This document shows, piece by piece, positions 10,703 to 23,222 of a DNA stretch of 64,000 nucleotides (positions are counted from its first letter, which is position 1; every line of letters starts with the position of its first letter). A model generated the notes under the pieces. That model was not told the DNA's origin and made no database searches. It saw only the letters and a program-made list of their open reading frames with translations. Both the position numbers and the translations under genes were made by a program. The stretch spans positions 44,731,501-44,795,500 of the forward strand of contig NC_088915.1 in assembly GCF_963576675.1 (NCBI RefSeq). The letters are read 5' to 3'. The DNA comes from Euphorbia lathyris. Lineage: Eukaryota > Streptophyta > Magnoliopsida > Malpighiales > Euphorbiaceae.

Positions 10703-13654
10703 CTAAAGCCAATTGTTTCTAAAACTTATCCCAGTAGAAGTTAGATGATGATCATGTACTCTCTGGGTTAAGGGCTTTGTCAACGGATCTGCAACGTTGT
10801 CCTCTGTAGGTACTCTTTCTATTCTCACATCTCCTCTAGCCACAATCTCTCTTATGATGTGGTATCGCTTAAGGTAATGCTTGGATGCATTATGAGACCG
10901 TGGTTCCTTTGCTTGCGCAATGGCTCCATTGTTATCACAATACAGTGTAATGGGATTTACAATGTTAGGCACCACACCAAGTTCTGTAATGAACTTTCTA
11001 ATCCAAACCGCTTCCTTTGATGCTTCCGCAGCTGCGATATACTCAGACTCGGTCGTAGAGAAAGCTACGCTTCCCTGCTTGGAACTCTTCCAACTGACCG
11101 CGCCCCCATTCAAGATAAACAGGTATCCTGATTAGGATTTAAAATCATTCTCATCTGTAAGATGACTTGCGTCTGAAAATCCTTCTATTTTCAGATCACC
11201 TTCTCCGTACACTAGGAACATATCTTTAGTTCTTCTCAAGTACTTAAGAATGTTCTTGAGGGCAATCCAATGCTCGTCTCCCGGATTTCCTTAGTAACGA
11301 CTCGTTACAGATAACGCGAATGCTACGTCAGGTCTAGTGCATAGCATAGCATACATAATCGAACCGATTGCGCTGGCGTACGGGACTACAGCCATGCGTC
11401 TTTTGTCATCATCGGTTTTAGGACATTGATGATTGTTTAACTTTACTCCATGTAGCATGGGTAAGTTACCTCGTTTCGATTCAAGCATGCTAAACCGATT
11501 TAGCACCTTTTCAATGTATGTAGCCTGTGAAAGACCAAGCAGTCTTCTCGATCTATCTCTGTAGATCTTTATACCAAGTATATAAGCTGCTTCACCAAGG
11601 TCTTTCATTGAGAAGTTACTAGATAACCATACTTTTACCGACTGTAGTAGAGCAATGTCATTTCCCATTAATAATATATCGTCCACATATAGTATGAGAA
11701 ATGTTATAGAGCTCCCACTTGCTTTCTTGTAAATGCAAGCTTCTTCGCAATTTTGTTCGAAACCAAATTGTTTTATGGTTTCGTCAAAACGCTTATTCCA
11801 GCTTCTCGATGCTTGCTTGAGTCCATAAATGGATCTTTGAAGTTTGCAAACTTTGTTTGCATCCTTTGATATGAAACCTTCAGGTTGCATCATATATACA
11901 TCCTCAAGCAGGTTTCCGTTTAGGAAAGCTGTTTTCACATCCATTTGCCAAATCTCATAATCGTAGTGAGCGGCAATAGCAAGCATGATTCTGATTGATT
12001 TGGACATAGCCACATGAGAGAAAGTTTCGTCATAATCAATTTCTTGCTTCTGACGATATCCTTTTGCTACTAACCTAGCTTTGTAGGTGCTAACCTTTCC
12101 ATCCATGTCTGTCTTCTTTTTGAAGATCCATCTGCACCCAATGGGTTTTATCCCTTCGGGTGGATCAACCAAAGTCCACACTTGGTTAGTATACATGGAA
12201 TCCATTTCAGAATCCATGGCCTCAAGCCATGCTTTAGAATCTGGACTAGTAAGAGCCTCTTCGTAGTTTTTGGGTTCGTCGTCTAACACGGGAACCTCAT
12301 TATCATCTCCCACTAGAAAACCATATCTAACTGTTTGTTCACGAACTCTTTGTGATCTACGAATAAGTGGCACTGGAGTATCATCTAATGGGACTACTTC
12401 GGGTACCTCAACCGCCTCCGTTGTTTCAGTCGGTGTTTCTTCTTCTTGAACTTCGTCAAGTTCAATCATGCTTCCTTTTTGTGTTTCTTCGAGAAACTCT
12501 TTCTCTAAGAAGGTTGCGTGCCTGGATACTATTACTTTCTGATCATCTGGATGATAGAAGTAATATCCCTTAGTTTCCTTAGGGTATCCAATGAAGAAAC
12601 ATTTATTAGATTTCGAATCTAGTTTGTCGGACGCAATGCGTTTGACAAATGCTTAACAACCCCATACTCTCATAAATGAAAACACGGGTTTCCTACCAAC
12701 GAACAATTCATATGGTGTGGAACTAGCGGATTTAGTTGGTACTCGGTTTAGGGTGAAGAGGGCAGTTTCTAAGGCATAGCCCCAGAACGTCTTTGGAAGT
12801 AAGGCCATGCTCATCATGGATCGTACCATATCTAGTAGGGTACGGTTTCTCCTCTCGGATACACCATTGTGTTATGGTGTATAGGGAGGTGTCCATTGTG
12901 AGCATATCCCACATTCAGTTAGATAATTCAGAAAATCATCTGAAAGATATTCGCCACCTCGATCAGATCGAAGCGTCTTTATTTTCTTTCCTAATTGATT
13001 TTCTACTTCATTCTTGAAGCATTTGAATTTCTCAAAAGCTTCTGATTTGTGCTTCATCAAGTAGATGTAACCATATCGGGTATGGTCATCTATGAAGTTT
13101 ATGAAGAATCTGAATCCTCCTCTTGCTTGGACTGACATAGGACCGCATACATCTGAATGAATGAGTCTTGGAGTGTCTGATACACGCTCACCTTTATTGC
13201 TAAAGGGTGTCTTTGTCATTTTACCTTTTAAACATGATTTGTATGTTTCCAATGATTCGGGATCGATTGGATCTATAAGCCCATCCGAATGTAGCTTTAG
13301 CATGCGTCTCTTGTTTATATGGCCTAAACGACAATGCCACAAGTAAGTTGAATTATCTAGCTTATGTATTTTGGTATCAATTGCGAAAACAGAAATATTG
13401 TCATCTAACACATAAATCCCATTTTGTGATATTCCTGAAAAATAAAAGATCGAATCTTTATAAAAATCGCAATGTCTGTCTTTTATTGAAATATGAAAAC
13501 CGTCGTCAACAAGACGGCTAATAGAAATAATGTCGCGAGACATTTGTGGAACATACAAATAGTTCCTTAATTCTATTACAAGCCCAGAGGGCAAATTCAA
13601 AACATAATCTCCAATTGCGAGGACGACAACTCTTGCTCCATTTCCTACTCGCAC
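10703..13654 (-). pseudogene. C1 pol: integrase, reverse transcriptase, RNase H (copia)
   Basis: One frame runs from 13654 down to 10703, with stops near 12872, 12653, 11291 and 11135. In order: GAG-pre-integrase zinc region (WHCRLGH...SCLKGKMTK, where the first Cys of the expected C-x2-C is Tyr), integrase core (HSDVCGP, FIDDHTRY, SDRGGEY), reverse transcriptase (QMDVKTAFLNG, YGLKQASR, catalytic LYVDD at about nt 11675), and RNase H (TTESEYIAA, CDNNGAIA, ending ADPLTKPL). The copia order, with integrase before RT, is clear. Three stops stand where the family has Gln (CAA to TAA), including TPPYTP*HNG in the integrase, which cuts the enzyme before its catalytic Glu region. The enzymes would copy element RNA and insert the cDNA; this copy is dead without readthrough. 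Confidence 0.92.
12367..12470 (-). other. C1 integrase-RT linker, acidic
   Basis: The residues after the MIELDEVQEEETP start are acidic and Pro/Val-rich, a non-catalytic linker of the polyprotein that is usually variable between copia families. It lies in the same frame as the integrase before it and the RT after it. Confidence 0.5.
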
Positions 13655-13684
13655 GTTTATGCTTTCTTTCTTTAGTTCCTTAGT

Positions 13685-13930
13685 CTATTTTAGCTCCTGC
13701 ATATTTGTACAAATATGAGATCCACATCCGGTATCAAATACCCAAGATTCAGACTGTGAAACTGTATTTATTTCAATATAAAACATACCAGATGTTGAAG
13801 CACCGCCATTTTCCTTCTTGAGGAAGGTTATGTACTCCATGCAGTTCCTCTTCCAATGCCCCAAGTCACCACAATAGTAGAACTTTCCTTTGGGCTTCTT
13901 TAATTCCTTTCCCTTCGTTTCGGTGAGCAC
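13685..13930 (-). pseudogene. C1 nucleocapsid knuckle and start of protease
   Basis: 81 codons. A zinc-knuckle remnant FYYCGDLGHWKRNC lacks the first Cys of C-x2-C-x4-H-x4-C (Phe stands there). It is followed by the aspartic protease motif SWVFDTGCGSHIC. The frame stops at 13685 (TAG) and continues as the pol frame at 13654. The gag part upstream is in another frame, so a frameshift lies between 13930 and 13995. The knuckle would bind element RNA and the protease would cut the polyprotein; both look impaired. Confidence 0.85.
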
Positions 13931-13994
13931 AGCCTCCTTGCCTTTATCAAGATGGTTTGGATTGGGAGAGATCCCTTTCCTTTTCCTTGATCCT

Positions 13995-14678
13995 TCAATA
14001 GCAAGGGCCAGTATCTCCTCGTTTTTCTTTTATAATGGGCTCGACTGACTCGAGCATATGTGCAAGCTCTACTAGAGAGGTTTGCAAGCCACTCATTTGG
14101 TAGTTCATGATGAACTGTGAGTAACTCTCGGGGAGGGACTGAAGAAGTAAGTTTTCACTTAGTTTATGGTCCATCGCATCTCCAATACTAGAAAACTTGG
14201 TGATAAGGCTGATCATCTTGGCACAGTGTGCCATTACAGATGTGCCCACCTGCATCTTGCTTTTATATAACTCCTTTGTTATTTCGAAGCGCTCGCACCG
14301 AGTTTCATTCACAAATAACTCTTTTAGGTGCTTGACCATGGAATAGGCATCCATATCTGAATGTAGTTGCCTTTTTACTTCCGGTGTCAAGGATGCAAGT
14401 ATGATGTCTCCCGTTTGATCGTCATCAGATTTATGCTTCAAGTAAGCATAAAATTCTTGGTAGGGAGCATCATCCGTTGGGTAAGGGGGTATCGGTGTAT
14501 CAAGTACATACCCTTTCCTCTCGAACTTCAAAACAATTTTGAGGTTGCGATACCAGTCGGTGAAGTTTGAACCATTCAATTTGTTATCGGTAAGAATGTT
14601 TTGCAGATTGGTGTTAGTCGTGATTTTAAGAGTGTGTTTAATTAAACCTGAGAGTGAGAAAGAGTAAACATATGTCAT
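13995..14678 (-). pseudogene. C1 gag (copia capsid region)
   Basis: The 227 codons read LNGSNFTDWYRNLKIVLKFE near the N-terminus (a typical copia Gag opening), then DDAP...YLKHKSDDDQTGDIILASL and a helical part ending ELAHMLESVEP. This is the UBN2/Retrotran_gag type of copia capsid. The start at 14678 is preceded by leader DNA, and a Met followed by a hydrophobic stretch (YVYSFSLSGLI) opens the frame. The frame ends in TAA just before a frameshift into the nucleocapsid part at 13930. Confidence 0.85.
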
Positions 14679-16225
14679 TCATTTGCTTAAAGTATATCAA
14701 TCTAAAATTATAGGCCTTTTAGTTTATTTTAGATTGCTCCCACTATTTTGCCAAATTAATAGCCCTCCATATTAATTCGAAGAATTTCACAAATCCTTTA
14801 GTGAGCTAGGATCCTAACTCCTGAGATTTCGCCTTGAGTTTGCTCAATAAGCTAGTCTCATTCGTTAGGTAGATTCATGTAATCAATCACATCTTTAATG
14901 TGATTCCTAGGTTATTGGGTTACTAACCACATTAGTAACTAATATGCTATTCACATTAATCCCAACCATATTGCCCATTAGTTTATGACAACATGAGTTT
15001 GCTCATCCAATTATCATAATCTAATTTAAGTATTACCCCATATTCATGAAAAGTAATTTTCGATAATTCAGGTGTTACCGTAAGACCCCGAGCTTGAGTT
15101 TGCTCAACAACACAAAGGCCCCCAGTACTGCCGGCTGAATTATAATATTAGGGAGGGGCAACCGATTTTAATAACTTGTTTATTTACTTAACTTTTAATG
15201 AGGGATTTTATTTTAGGTCTCATAATCTAACTTAGTCTTGATTTGCTTTAGCATACATCAGACACATACATTCACATACATTGGCATTATGGACATATCA
15301 TCTAAATTATTACGTCGAGCCAGAGACGGAATAAAAGGGCAAACCTAAGGAAATACTAACTATTACATATTTCTCTTTAGGTCCTCCGTCTTCTCTATGA
15401 CGCCTTGAAATTACATATTAATTTCTATACTACTAAAGAAAACTTCAATTGAATTGAAGGGAATTAGATGAGAGGGGAAATTACAATAGATAGTAGAAAG
15501 GCAGGACTCGCATGCCCTATTTCAAAAATACCAAAAGACTAAAAGAGGGTCCAAATATGTCCATAACTCCAAACATGCATAGACTCAATTAAATAAATTT
15601 AATTGGTTGATTACATAACTATTTTATGTAATATTTAGGTTAATCACATTAACTTATTAAATTAACTTTCATCCAATTTTACTTCTAATAGTTTCGTATC
15701 TTTATATTAATCCTTAGATTAATATAACTATACAAAACGTCAATTATGCATGTCCCAATTATTTTGATTTCAATTCATTTAACATTTTGATTTACAAATT
15801 GGTAAAACAAACTTTTAAACAAATTTTCATTCGATAATCAAAACAGAAAACTATCAATTTCTGAAACATATATATTTAAATATAAAAACGATTTTAAATA
15901 TATATATATCAGGTTCTAAAACGGTTTTAAAACGATTTTCAGAAAATAGGAAAAACTACTATAGATTTCCGTTTTATCTTTAGAATTAATAAAACTGATT
16001 TTATCAATCTAACTATAAAACTAATAGATTTCGTTATACTGATTATCAACCAAAATAATTAGGAACATACGCATAATCTATTTTAATTAACAATTAATTA
16101 AAACTTATTTATCTTTAGAATTAATTAATCAAAACAATTTGTTAATTAATCCTAACTATAAATATTTATTCAATCCTATTGAAAAACTTCTAAATTTTCA
16201 TATATGAAATAACGGATTTAACGAT
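14679..16225 (-). other. C1 5' leader, non-coding
   Basis: About 1.5 kb between primer site and gag, with no conserved frame. It is very AT-rich in its 5' half (about 15580-16200). The length is large for a copia leader. No repeat or foreign gene is evident. Confidence 0.6.
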
Positions 16226-16238
16226 GGCTTTGATACCA
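16226..16238 (-). other. C1 primer-binding site (tRNA-iMet)
   Basis: On the - strand TGGTATCAAAGCC, one base after the LTR. It matches the initiator-Met tRNA 3' end (TGGTATCAGAGC) except for one position. Confidence 0.92.
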
Positions 16239-16239
16239 C

Positions 16240-18092
16240 TGTTGGAAATTAGGCTAAGGTATAGCAGCGGAAATATAAAATTTTAACCTATTTCCATTAA
16301 CCCTAGGATCCGTTAATCGTTATTTCATATAAAGAGGGATAAGAAGAATTACCTTTTGATGATCAATCTACCGTTGTCAATGAAGTGCCCACAACTCTTA
16401 TCCGAGTTCCCAAGCACAGAATAAAACACATGAAGATTAAGTTAGAATCAACCGTTGAATAGCAACCAAAGTAGATTGCCTCTAATTAATCAACACAAGA
16501 TCAAGGATAAAAGAAATAGATGAAATCAATTGATCGGAAGGAAGCCGTAGAAAATCTCGTCCTCGAACTGGGGGTCGAGATTTCTCTCTCTTGCACTATA
16601 GGGGATTTCGAAAATCACTCTAGGGTTAGCCTTAATGTGTTAGCCGAAATTCCCATAGGGGTGGTATTTATAATCTCTTGTATCTAATCCCTAGTTAGAT
16701 AGAATTAGGTTACTGAATAGGAATTCAATTCGGAATGGAATTCCTAATTATTATCTCATTATATATCTAATATATTAAGGATAATAATAACCTTATTGGA
16801 TAATAATAGGAGTATTATAATCTAATTAAAACTCCTAACTTATTTATCTCTTAATTAATTTAATTCATAATCCTAATCTAATTAGAATTAATAAAATCAA
16901 ATTAATTATTCATGTATTTTACTACATGAATTTCGACCCCCTATGGTCCATGGGCCTTATTAGGCTCAATTGGGCTTCCATCAATTAATTAACATCTATC
17001 TCTCTTTTAGGTTCCAAGTCTTATGTGTGACCCATTAGGTTCCTATTACTTCTGGCCGTATGCAACTATTAAATTAATTTTCAAAGAATTATATTTAATC
17101 TTTGCATAACGGAATGATGTACAGAGTATGTGATTAGCAAGTCCGTAATCATTCCCCCAGAGCCATAAGAAGACAGGTTGATTCTGTCGTTAACCTTTCT
17201 GTATTAGTTACAGTATAATTCGATCCTTTATCAACTACATCCTTGAACTGAATCTTATGACTATGGATGATGTCAAGTCACATATAGCGAGACGTTCGTT
17301 TTACTTGTACAGGCCGAGTCAACTCAAATAGATAGGTTAAGTGAAATCTGTATTTCAAGTCTTAAGCTATCACCTTGCAAGGATTTAGAGTCGAGTCTTC
17401 CACAAGCGATCCTTGGATGTATCTCCCATTTATCGGGAGTGATAAATGCTCAATCCAATATATCACGATCCCGCAATCACTTCCTGTGATACCCAACGTC
17501 TACTGTTCACACCCCAGAGTCATCTCTGTTAAGGATCGTGTTACACCAGAGTCAAAGCGTCACATTCCGTAATCCAGAATACCAATTAATATTCCTTTGA
17601 GTCTGAGGATTAGTTATACCTATTAATACCAATGAGATGAACAGGTGACAAGGATGAATCTACCAATCCTGTTATCTCAAATCGGATCCCCAATCCTAAT
17701 GAACTACTTTTCATCGGATCCATGTAACTGTCTAGATATCTGTACATATGAAGCTTGTGAGATCAGCTTTCTGTCGGACAGAAGACATTGTTACATGCAA
17801 GTCTCAACAGTGATATATCAATCCTAAACATATCACTTGACTTGGGGTGGTTTTAAGTTTATTAGTTTATCATAAAGTTTAGTCTCACTTCATGCTTGTA
17901 TGAACACTTTATGATCACTTTAAACAAACTTACGGATTTCCTTTTATTAGACTGTATTTAGTGCTTTAAAAGGGATTGCCTTTATATAGTTATAAAACAT
18001 ATATCTCATTAAAACAAATGATATAAAGAACACTTCATTTACATTAAGTTTGTATCCTAGAACAATTGTCTATAGGACACTAAACCCCAACA
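16240..18092 (-). repeat. C1 5' LTR
   Basis: 1853 bp, TG...CA, bounded by the primer site on one side and GTTCG on the other. TATA box CTATATAAAGG on the - strand at 17979-17989. It gives the intact form of the outer end (CCCCAACA). Confidence 0.95.
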
Positions 18093-18097
18093 GTTCG
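18093..18097. repeat. Target-site duplication of C1, right copy (GTTCG)
   Basis: Matches 8832-8836. Removing C1 plus one copy restores a continuous G1 LTR. Confidence 0.95.
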
Positions 18098-18138
18098 GTC
18101 TGTAATACTTATTTATCTGGTGGATTCGACACCCATCA
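18098..18138 (+). repeat. G1 5' LTR, last 41 bp
   Basis: Contains GGTGGATTCGACACCC, the phrase typical of the end of Athila-like LTRs, and ends ATCA at 18138, pairing with the TGAT start at 7592. Confidence 0.8.
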
Positions 18139-18143
18139 AATTT

Positions 18144-18161
18144 TGGCGCCGTTGCCGGGGA
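18144..18161 (+). other. G1 primer-binding site (tRNA-Asp type)
   Basis: TGGCGCCGTTGCCGGGGA, the common Athila/Tat primer site complementary to the 3' end of tRNA-Asp, five bases after the LTR. Confidence 0.9.
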
Positions 18162-18188
18162 TTAATCTAACTTGATTTTATTTTGTAT

Positions 18189-19535
18189 ATGACCAGGTCT
18201 GAACTTTCTAAACAACTCCTTTTCGAATCCGAGATAGAGTTATTGACGGGAAAACTTCGTAAAGAAGTGAGGTTACAAAAATCACAAGCCATTGGAATTC
18301 CTAATTCTAGCAAAGAAGATGAATTTTTCGACGAAGAAAGTGAGATACGTGAAACTGAAACAACGGCTGAAAGAACCCTCAGACAACTTCACGCGCCCCA
18401 AACTGATCAGCAGCCTCTATGCGTGACATATCCGAATCTGGACGCAGCATTCGAACTTAAATCGGGACTAATTCACTATTTACCTAAGTTCCACGGGATG
18501 GAAAGTGAAAATCCACACAATCATTGAAAGGAATTCTATGCTGTTTGTTCAGGTATGAGCCCACAAGGAATCACTGAGGAACAAGTTAAATTGAGAGCTT
18601 TTCCTTTTTCTTTGCAGGAAGCAGCAAAAGATTGGCTCCTCAACCTACCTATAGGATCCATCACAACATGGGTCGGAATGACCCAAGCATTTCTGGAAAA
18701 ATATTTCCCAGCTTCGCAGGCAGCGATGATCCGAAGAGAAATCAACGGCATCAAACAAAAAGATATAGAAACACTCCATGATTATTGGGAGAGATTTAAG
18801 AGGCTTTGTGCAAACTGCCCCCAACACGGTATGACCGAACATTCTCTTGTTCAATATTTTTATGAGGGAATGCTGAGCATGGAAAGAAGAATGGTAGACG
18901 CTGCCAGTAGGGGAAACCTCATAGATAAAACACCAGCAGCAGCTAAAGAACTGATCCGAAGCATGGCGGCGACATCACAATAGTTCGGGAAACAACAAGA
19001 GAGCCCAAGGAAAACATATGAGGTAAGTACTTCAGCCATTGAGGAAAAACTTAATTCGCTAACCTCTCTTGTTCAAAATTTGGTTTTAGGAACAACGGTA
19101 CAAGTAAAGGCATGTGGAATCTGTGTGGTGGCCGGACATGCTACCGACGAATTTCCCACATTGCATGAGGGAACCCCGGAACAAATCAATGTCGCTCTCA
19201 GGTATCAAGGACAGCCTCAGTGGAGGTATGATCCATACTCTAACACGTACAATCCCGGATTACGTGATCACCCAAACCTCAGTTACAAACAACAGAACAA
19301 TGTTCTCCAACCAAATGTTTTGCAACAGTTCCATAGGCCTCCACAATACAGGCCGCCTCAGGCAGATCCTAACTCAGGTATGGCATCTAGTTCCAATGAT
19401 CAGTCTGTTATCGCTAACTTAGCTAAATTTCAGGAAGAACAAGGCAAGGTTAGCGCCAATCTTCAAGCGAATTTACAAAATTTATAGAAACAGATGAGTC
19501 AAATTGCAACCTCATTGAGTGAAATAAGTCTCAGG
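18189..19535 (+). pseudogene. G1 gag (Athila-type capsid)
   Basis: The ATG at 18189 (MTRSELSKQL) is followed by one frame with stops at about 18525, 18981 and 19485. The capsid core reads KLRAFPFSLQEAAKDWL, TTWVGMTQAFLEKYFPAS and LHDYWERFKRLCANCP, then IDAAS-like VDAASRGNLIDKTPAAA. This is the Retrotrans_gag family in its Athila form. Two stops stand where Gln is expected (SQ*FG and NL*KQ). A knuckle-like CGICVVAGHATDEFP follows near 19110, then a Gln/Pro-rich part. Near 19535 the frame shifts into the protease frame, so gag and pol were probably one long polyprotein. Confidence 0.9.
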
Positions 19536-21154
19536 GGAAGCTGCCTTCGCAGACCGAAACAAACCCCAGACAGAACGCAAGTGCGATCACGCTATGCAGT
19601 GGGAAAGACTTGGTCTTGCCCAAGACTAAACCACCTTGCGCCCCTCAGCAAGCCGTTACGAATGAAAGCGAAGTGACTGGAAAAGAGACTGAAAGTTCCA
19701 CAAATGACAAACCTCCAGAAAAAGGAATTGCAGACCAGGACCCACATTTGGTGATCAGACCACCATTTCCTAGCTGTCTAGCCAAATCGAAGAGAGAGAA
19801 GGAAGAAAGGGACATCTTCGAAACCTTTCGAAAGGTGGAGGTAAACATCCCTTTACTTGATGCAATTAAGCAAATACCTCGGTATGCAAAATTTTTGAAA
19901 GAATTATGTGTAAATAAGACTAAGCTAGCCGGTCATGAAAAAGTAGTTGTGGGAAAAAATGTCTCCGCTATTTTACAAAGAAAAATACCCCAAAAATGCA
20001 AAGATAAGGGTATGTTTGCTATTTCCTATCTAATCGGTAATACCAGTATTAAAAGGGCAATGTGCGATTTAGGTGCGTCAATTAACGTCATGCCTATGTC
20101 TATTTACTCTGCTTTAAATGTCGGTCCACTAGAGGAAACGGGTGTAGTAATTCAACTTGCCAATAGAGCTTTAGTCTACCCGAAGGGTGTTTTAGAAGAC
20201 GTTTTAGTTCAGGTCAACGACCTAGTTTTTCCGGCAGATTTTTATGTGTTGGATATGCAAAACGATGACAATACCTTGGAATCTTCTGAAATATTGCTTG
20301 GGAGACCTTTCCTAACCACGGCAAGAACGAAAATTGACGTCCATAAAGGGATGATGACCATGGAATTCGATGGTAAGATTGTCCGAATTAACGTTTATGA
20401 TGCTATGAAATATCCAATTGATGTATCTTCTGTGTGTGGAATTGATATAATCAAACCTGTAACCCAAAATATATTAGATTTGAGTGGAAAAGATGAGTTG
20501 CAGGTTACGCTAAGCGAAAGCTTGACAATGGACAGTGAATACATGGAGGAGAGCGTAAGAGAAATCATCGACGCCTTGGAGAAATCTGATCAGCAGGTAG
20601 GAAATACTTTTCATGTTAAAACAATCAAAGCTAATCAGTGCTCTTTACCATCTGTTGTGCAGGCACCTAAATTGGAGCTGAAAGAGCTACCTAAACATCT
20701 GAAATATGCCTATTTAGGAGCTGAAGAGACATTGCCGGTAATAATTTCGAACAAATTGAGTCCGGACGAAGAGAGACAGCTAATTGAGGTGTTACGACAA
20801 CATAAAAAGGCGATAGGATGGACAATCGCTGATATCGAAGGTCTGAGCCCGTCAACATGTATGCATAAAATTCACCTCGAAGAAGGAGCAGCCCCGAAAA
20901 TGTTGGAAGTGGTAAAGAAAGAAGTTCAGAAAATGTTGGATGCAAATGTAATATTCGCAATTTCGGACAGCAAATGGGTAAGCCCAGTCCATGTGGTACC
21001 AAAGAAAACGGGAATTACGGTGGTTCAAAATGAGAACGGAGAGATGGTCCCCACTCGAGTGCAAAACGGATGGCGTGTCTATATCGATTATAGAAAGCTG
21101 AACGCTTCCACAAGAAAGATCACTTCCCGCTCCCTTTTATCGATCAGATGTTAG
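19536..21154 (+). pseudogene. G1 protease and N-terminal reverse transcriptase
   Basis: The frame covers the capsid-protease linker, an aspartic protease (MCDLGASINVMP at about 20060, with flap region ILLGRPFL at about 20295), a long linker with PKLELKELPKHLKYAYLG, and the RT start (SDSKWVSPVHVVPKKTG and GWRVYIDYRKLNASTRK). Near 21110 a base is lost, so the frame runs out at 21154 while the RT continues in the next frame. DLGAS replaces the usual D-S/T-G protease motif, as is normal in Athila. Confidence 0.9.
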
Positions 21155-22214
21155 AAAGATTGGTTGGTAACAAATTCAATTGTAATATGGACGGTTATTC
21201 GGGTTTTTACCAAGTTCCGGTGGCACCCAAAGATCAGGAAAAAACGACTTTCACATGTCCCTTCAGTACATTTGCCTACCGACGGATGCCATTCGGATCT
21301 TGCAACGCTTCGGCAACGTTCCAATGATGTATGGTAAGCATTTTTTCTGATTATGTCGAACAAATTATCGAAGTATTCATGGACGATTTCACTGTTTACG
21401 GTGACTCCTTCGATGAATGCTTAGCTAATCTTGGTAATGTGTTGAAACAGTGTTTAAAGTTTAATCTGGTCCTGAATTATGAGAAGTGTCATTTTATGGT
21501 TAGTCAAAGTATAATTCTAGGACACGTGGTTTCAGCTAGAGGCATTGAGGTAGATAAAGCAAAAATTGATGTAATTCAGTCTTTACCTTACCCCGGAAGT
21601 GTCCGGGAGGTCCGTTCTTTTCTTGGCCGTGCAGGTTTTTACCGGCGCTTCATTAAAGATTTCTCCAAAGTAACACAGCCCATGTGCAAATTGCTGCAAA
21701 AAGAGGTCGCGTTTGAGTTCGATCAGACTTGTAAGAAAGCATTTGATGAACTGAAAGATAGGCTAGTGTCGGCACCTATCATCCAACCACCAAATTAGAA
21801 TACCCCTTCGAGATTATGTGCGATGCTAGCAATTACGCGATCGGTGCTGTTCTAGGACAAAGGGTGGATAAGCTACCTCACGTTATCTAGTATGCGTCGA
21901 GAACACTTGACAATGCTCAAAGCAATTATTCGACCACAAAAAGAGAGCTTTTAGAAAAATTTCGTTCCTATTTGCTTGGCACTAAGGTTATTGTGTTTTC
22001 TGACCATGCAACGTTGCAGTATTTATTAAAGACGAAAGACGCGAAACCTCACCTAATTCGGTGGATACTTCTGTTACAAGAGTGCGACCTTGAAATACGC
22101 GACAAAAAAAGGGTCTAAAAACTTAGTGGCAGATCACCTTAGCCGACTTCTCTCACATGATAATGACAATGGAGAGCTCAAAGACGAATTTCCCGATGAA
22201 CACTTGTTTAGCAT
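21120..22214 (+). pseudogene. G1 reverse transcriptase core and degraded RNase H
   Basis: Continues the RT after the frameshift: DGYSGFYQVPV, FAYRRMPFG, then TGA in place of Arg (TFQ*CM) at about 21325, the catalytic VFMDDF at 21371-21388 and FLGRAGFYRRFIKDFS. RNase H follows in mixed frames from about 21795 (EIMCDASNYAIGAVLGQ, stop after [35 protein letters not shown]). A short deletion removes the middle of RNase H (after KRELLEK, about 21955). The enzyme is not functional here. Confidence 0.88.
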
Positions 22215-23222
22215 TTGTTTAGCATTAATACAATTGCACCTTGGTATGCTGACTTGGTAAATTACATGGTTGCAGGGGTAATGCCAGAAGAGTTCACCCG
22301 GAACGAAATAGATAAATTGAGGAAGGAAGCCAAATACTACATCTGGGATGAGCCTTATTTTTGGAAACATTGTTCTGATCAGATGATTCGGCGATGCATT
22401 CCAGAAACCAAAATCGAGTCTATACTTCAGTTCAGCCACTCAGGCTCGTGTGGTGGTCACTTCGGACCAAAGCGAACAGCACGTAAAGTACTCGAATGTG
22501 GTTTGTTTTGGCCCAACATCTTTCGTGATTCCTACTTATTTTGCAAGTCTTGTGCCAATTGTCAGAGAACGGGAAATTGAAGCCAACGGAGTCAAATGCC
22601 ACTTACGTCGATTTTGACTTGCAAAATCTTCGACGTATGGGGTATTGATTTTATGGGCCCATTCCCAAATTCTTTTGGTTATCTTTATATTTTATTGGCA
22701 GTGGATTATGTTTCGAAATGGGTGGAGGCGATTGCCACCAAGTTTGATGATGCTCAAACAGTTGTTAAGTTTTTGCAGGGAAACATATTTTGCAGGTTTG
22801 GCATGCCCCGAGTATTAATCAGTGACAGAGGAACACATTTTTGCAATCGAGTAATGGTATCCCTGCTAAAAAAGTATGGAGTCAATCATCGTATGTCCAC
22901 ATCTTATCACCCACAGACCAATGGTCAAGATGAAGTTTCGAACCGGGAAATAAAATCTATCCTAGAAAAAATGGTGAATTTTACAAGGAAAGATTGGAGC
23001 GTCAGACTCGAAGACGCCCTATGGGCATACAGAACAGCGTACAAAGCTCCAATCGGGATGTCTCCCGACCGAATGGTTTATGGAAAACCATGTCATCTCC
23101 CCATGGAATTGGAGCATAGGGCATTTTGGGCAGTAAAAAAATGCAATATGGCCTATGATGAAGCAGGAGAAGAGAGAAAATTACAGCTGCAAGAGTTAAA
23201 GGAGCTGAGAGGCGAAGCCTAT
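22215..23222 (+). pseudogene. G1 integrase, zinc-binding and catalytic core
   Basis: The frame opens with WYADLVNYMVAG. Then come the H-H-C-C region (HSGSCGGHFG, CKSCANCQRTG), one stop at about 22578, and the core with the three acidic sites: [18 protein letters not shown] and [11 protein letters not shown]. It continues through [16 protein letters not shown] to EAY at 23222, where G2 is inserted. The remainder is found at 41223-41532 in the same frame. Confidence 0.92.
23218..23222. repeat. Target-site duplication of G2, left copy (CCTAT)
   Basis: CCTAT before the TGTTGAGC terminus at 23223; repeated at 41218-41222. Confidence 0.95.

Larger units (their letters stand above)
8837..18092 (-). 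mobile_element. C1: complete Ty1/copia retrotransposon in the G1 LTR
   Basis: About 9.26 kb with two 1.85-kb LTRs, a tRNA-iMet primer site, gag-pol on the - strand and a polypurine tract, bounded by GTTCG duplications. By eye I count about 30 differences between the LTRs (near 1.6%), so it is a fairly young insertion. Gag has a frameshift and pol several stops, so it cannot encode its own proteins as it stands. Confidence 0.95.

Noticed and set aside
19611..19640. Resemblance between GGTCTTGCCCAAGACTAAACC in G1 coding DNA and the stem at 7785-7804 in the G1 LTR
   Set aside because: Short, explained by the codons for VLPKTK, and not extended on either side.
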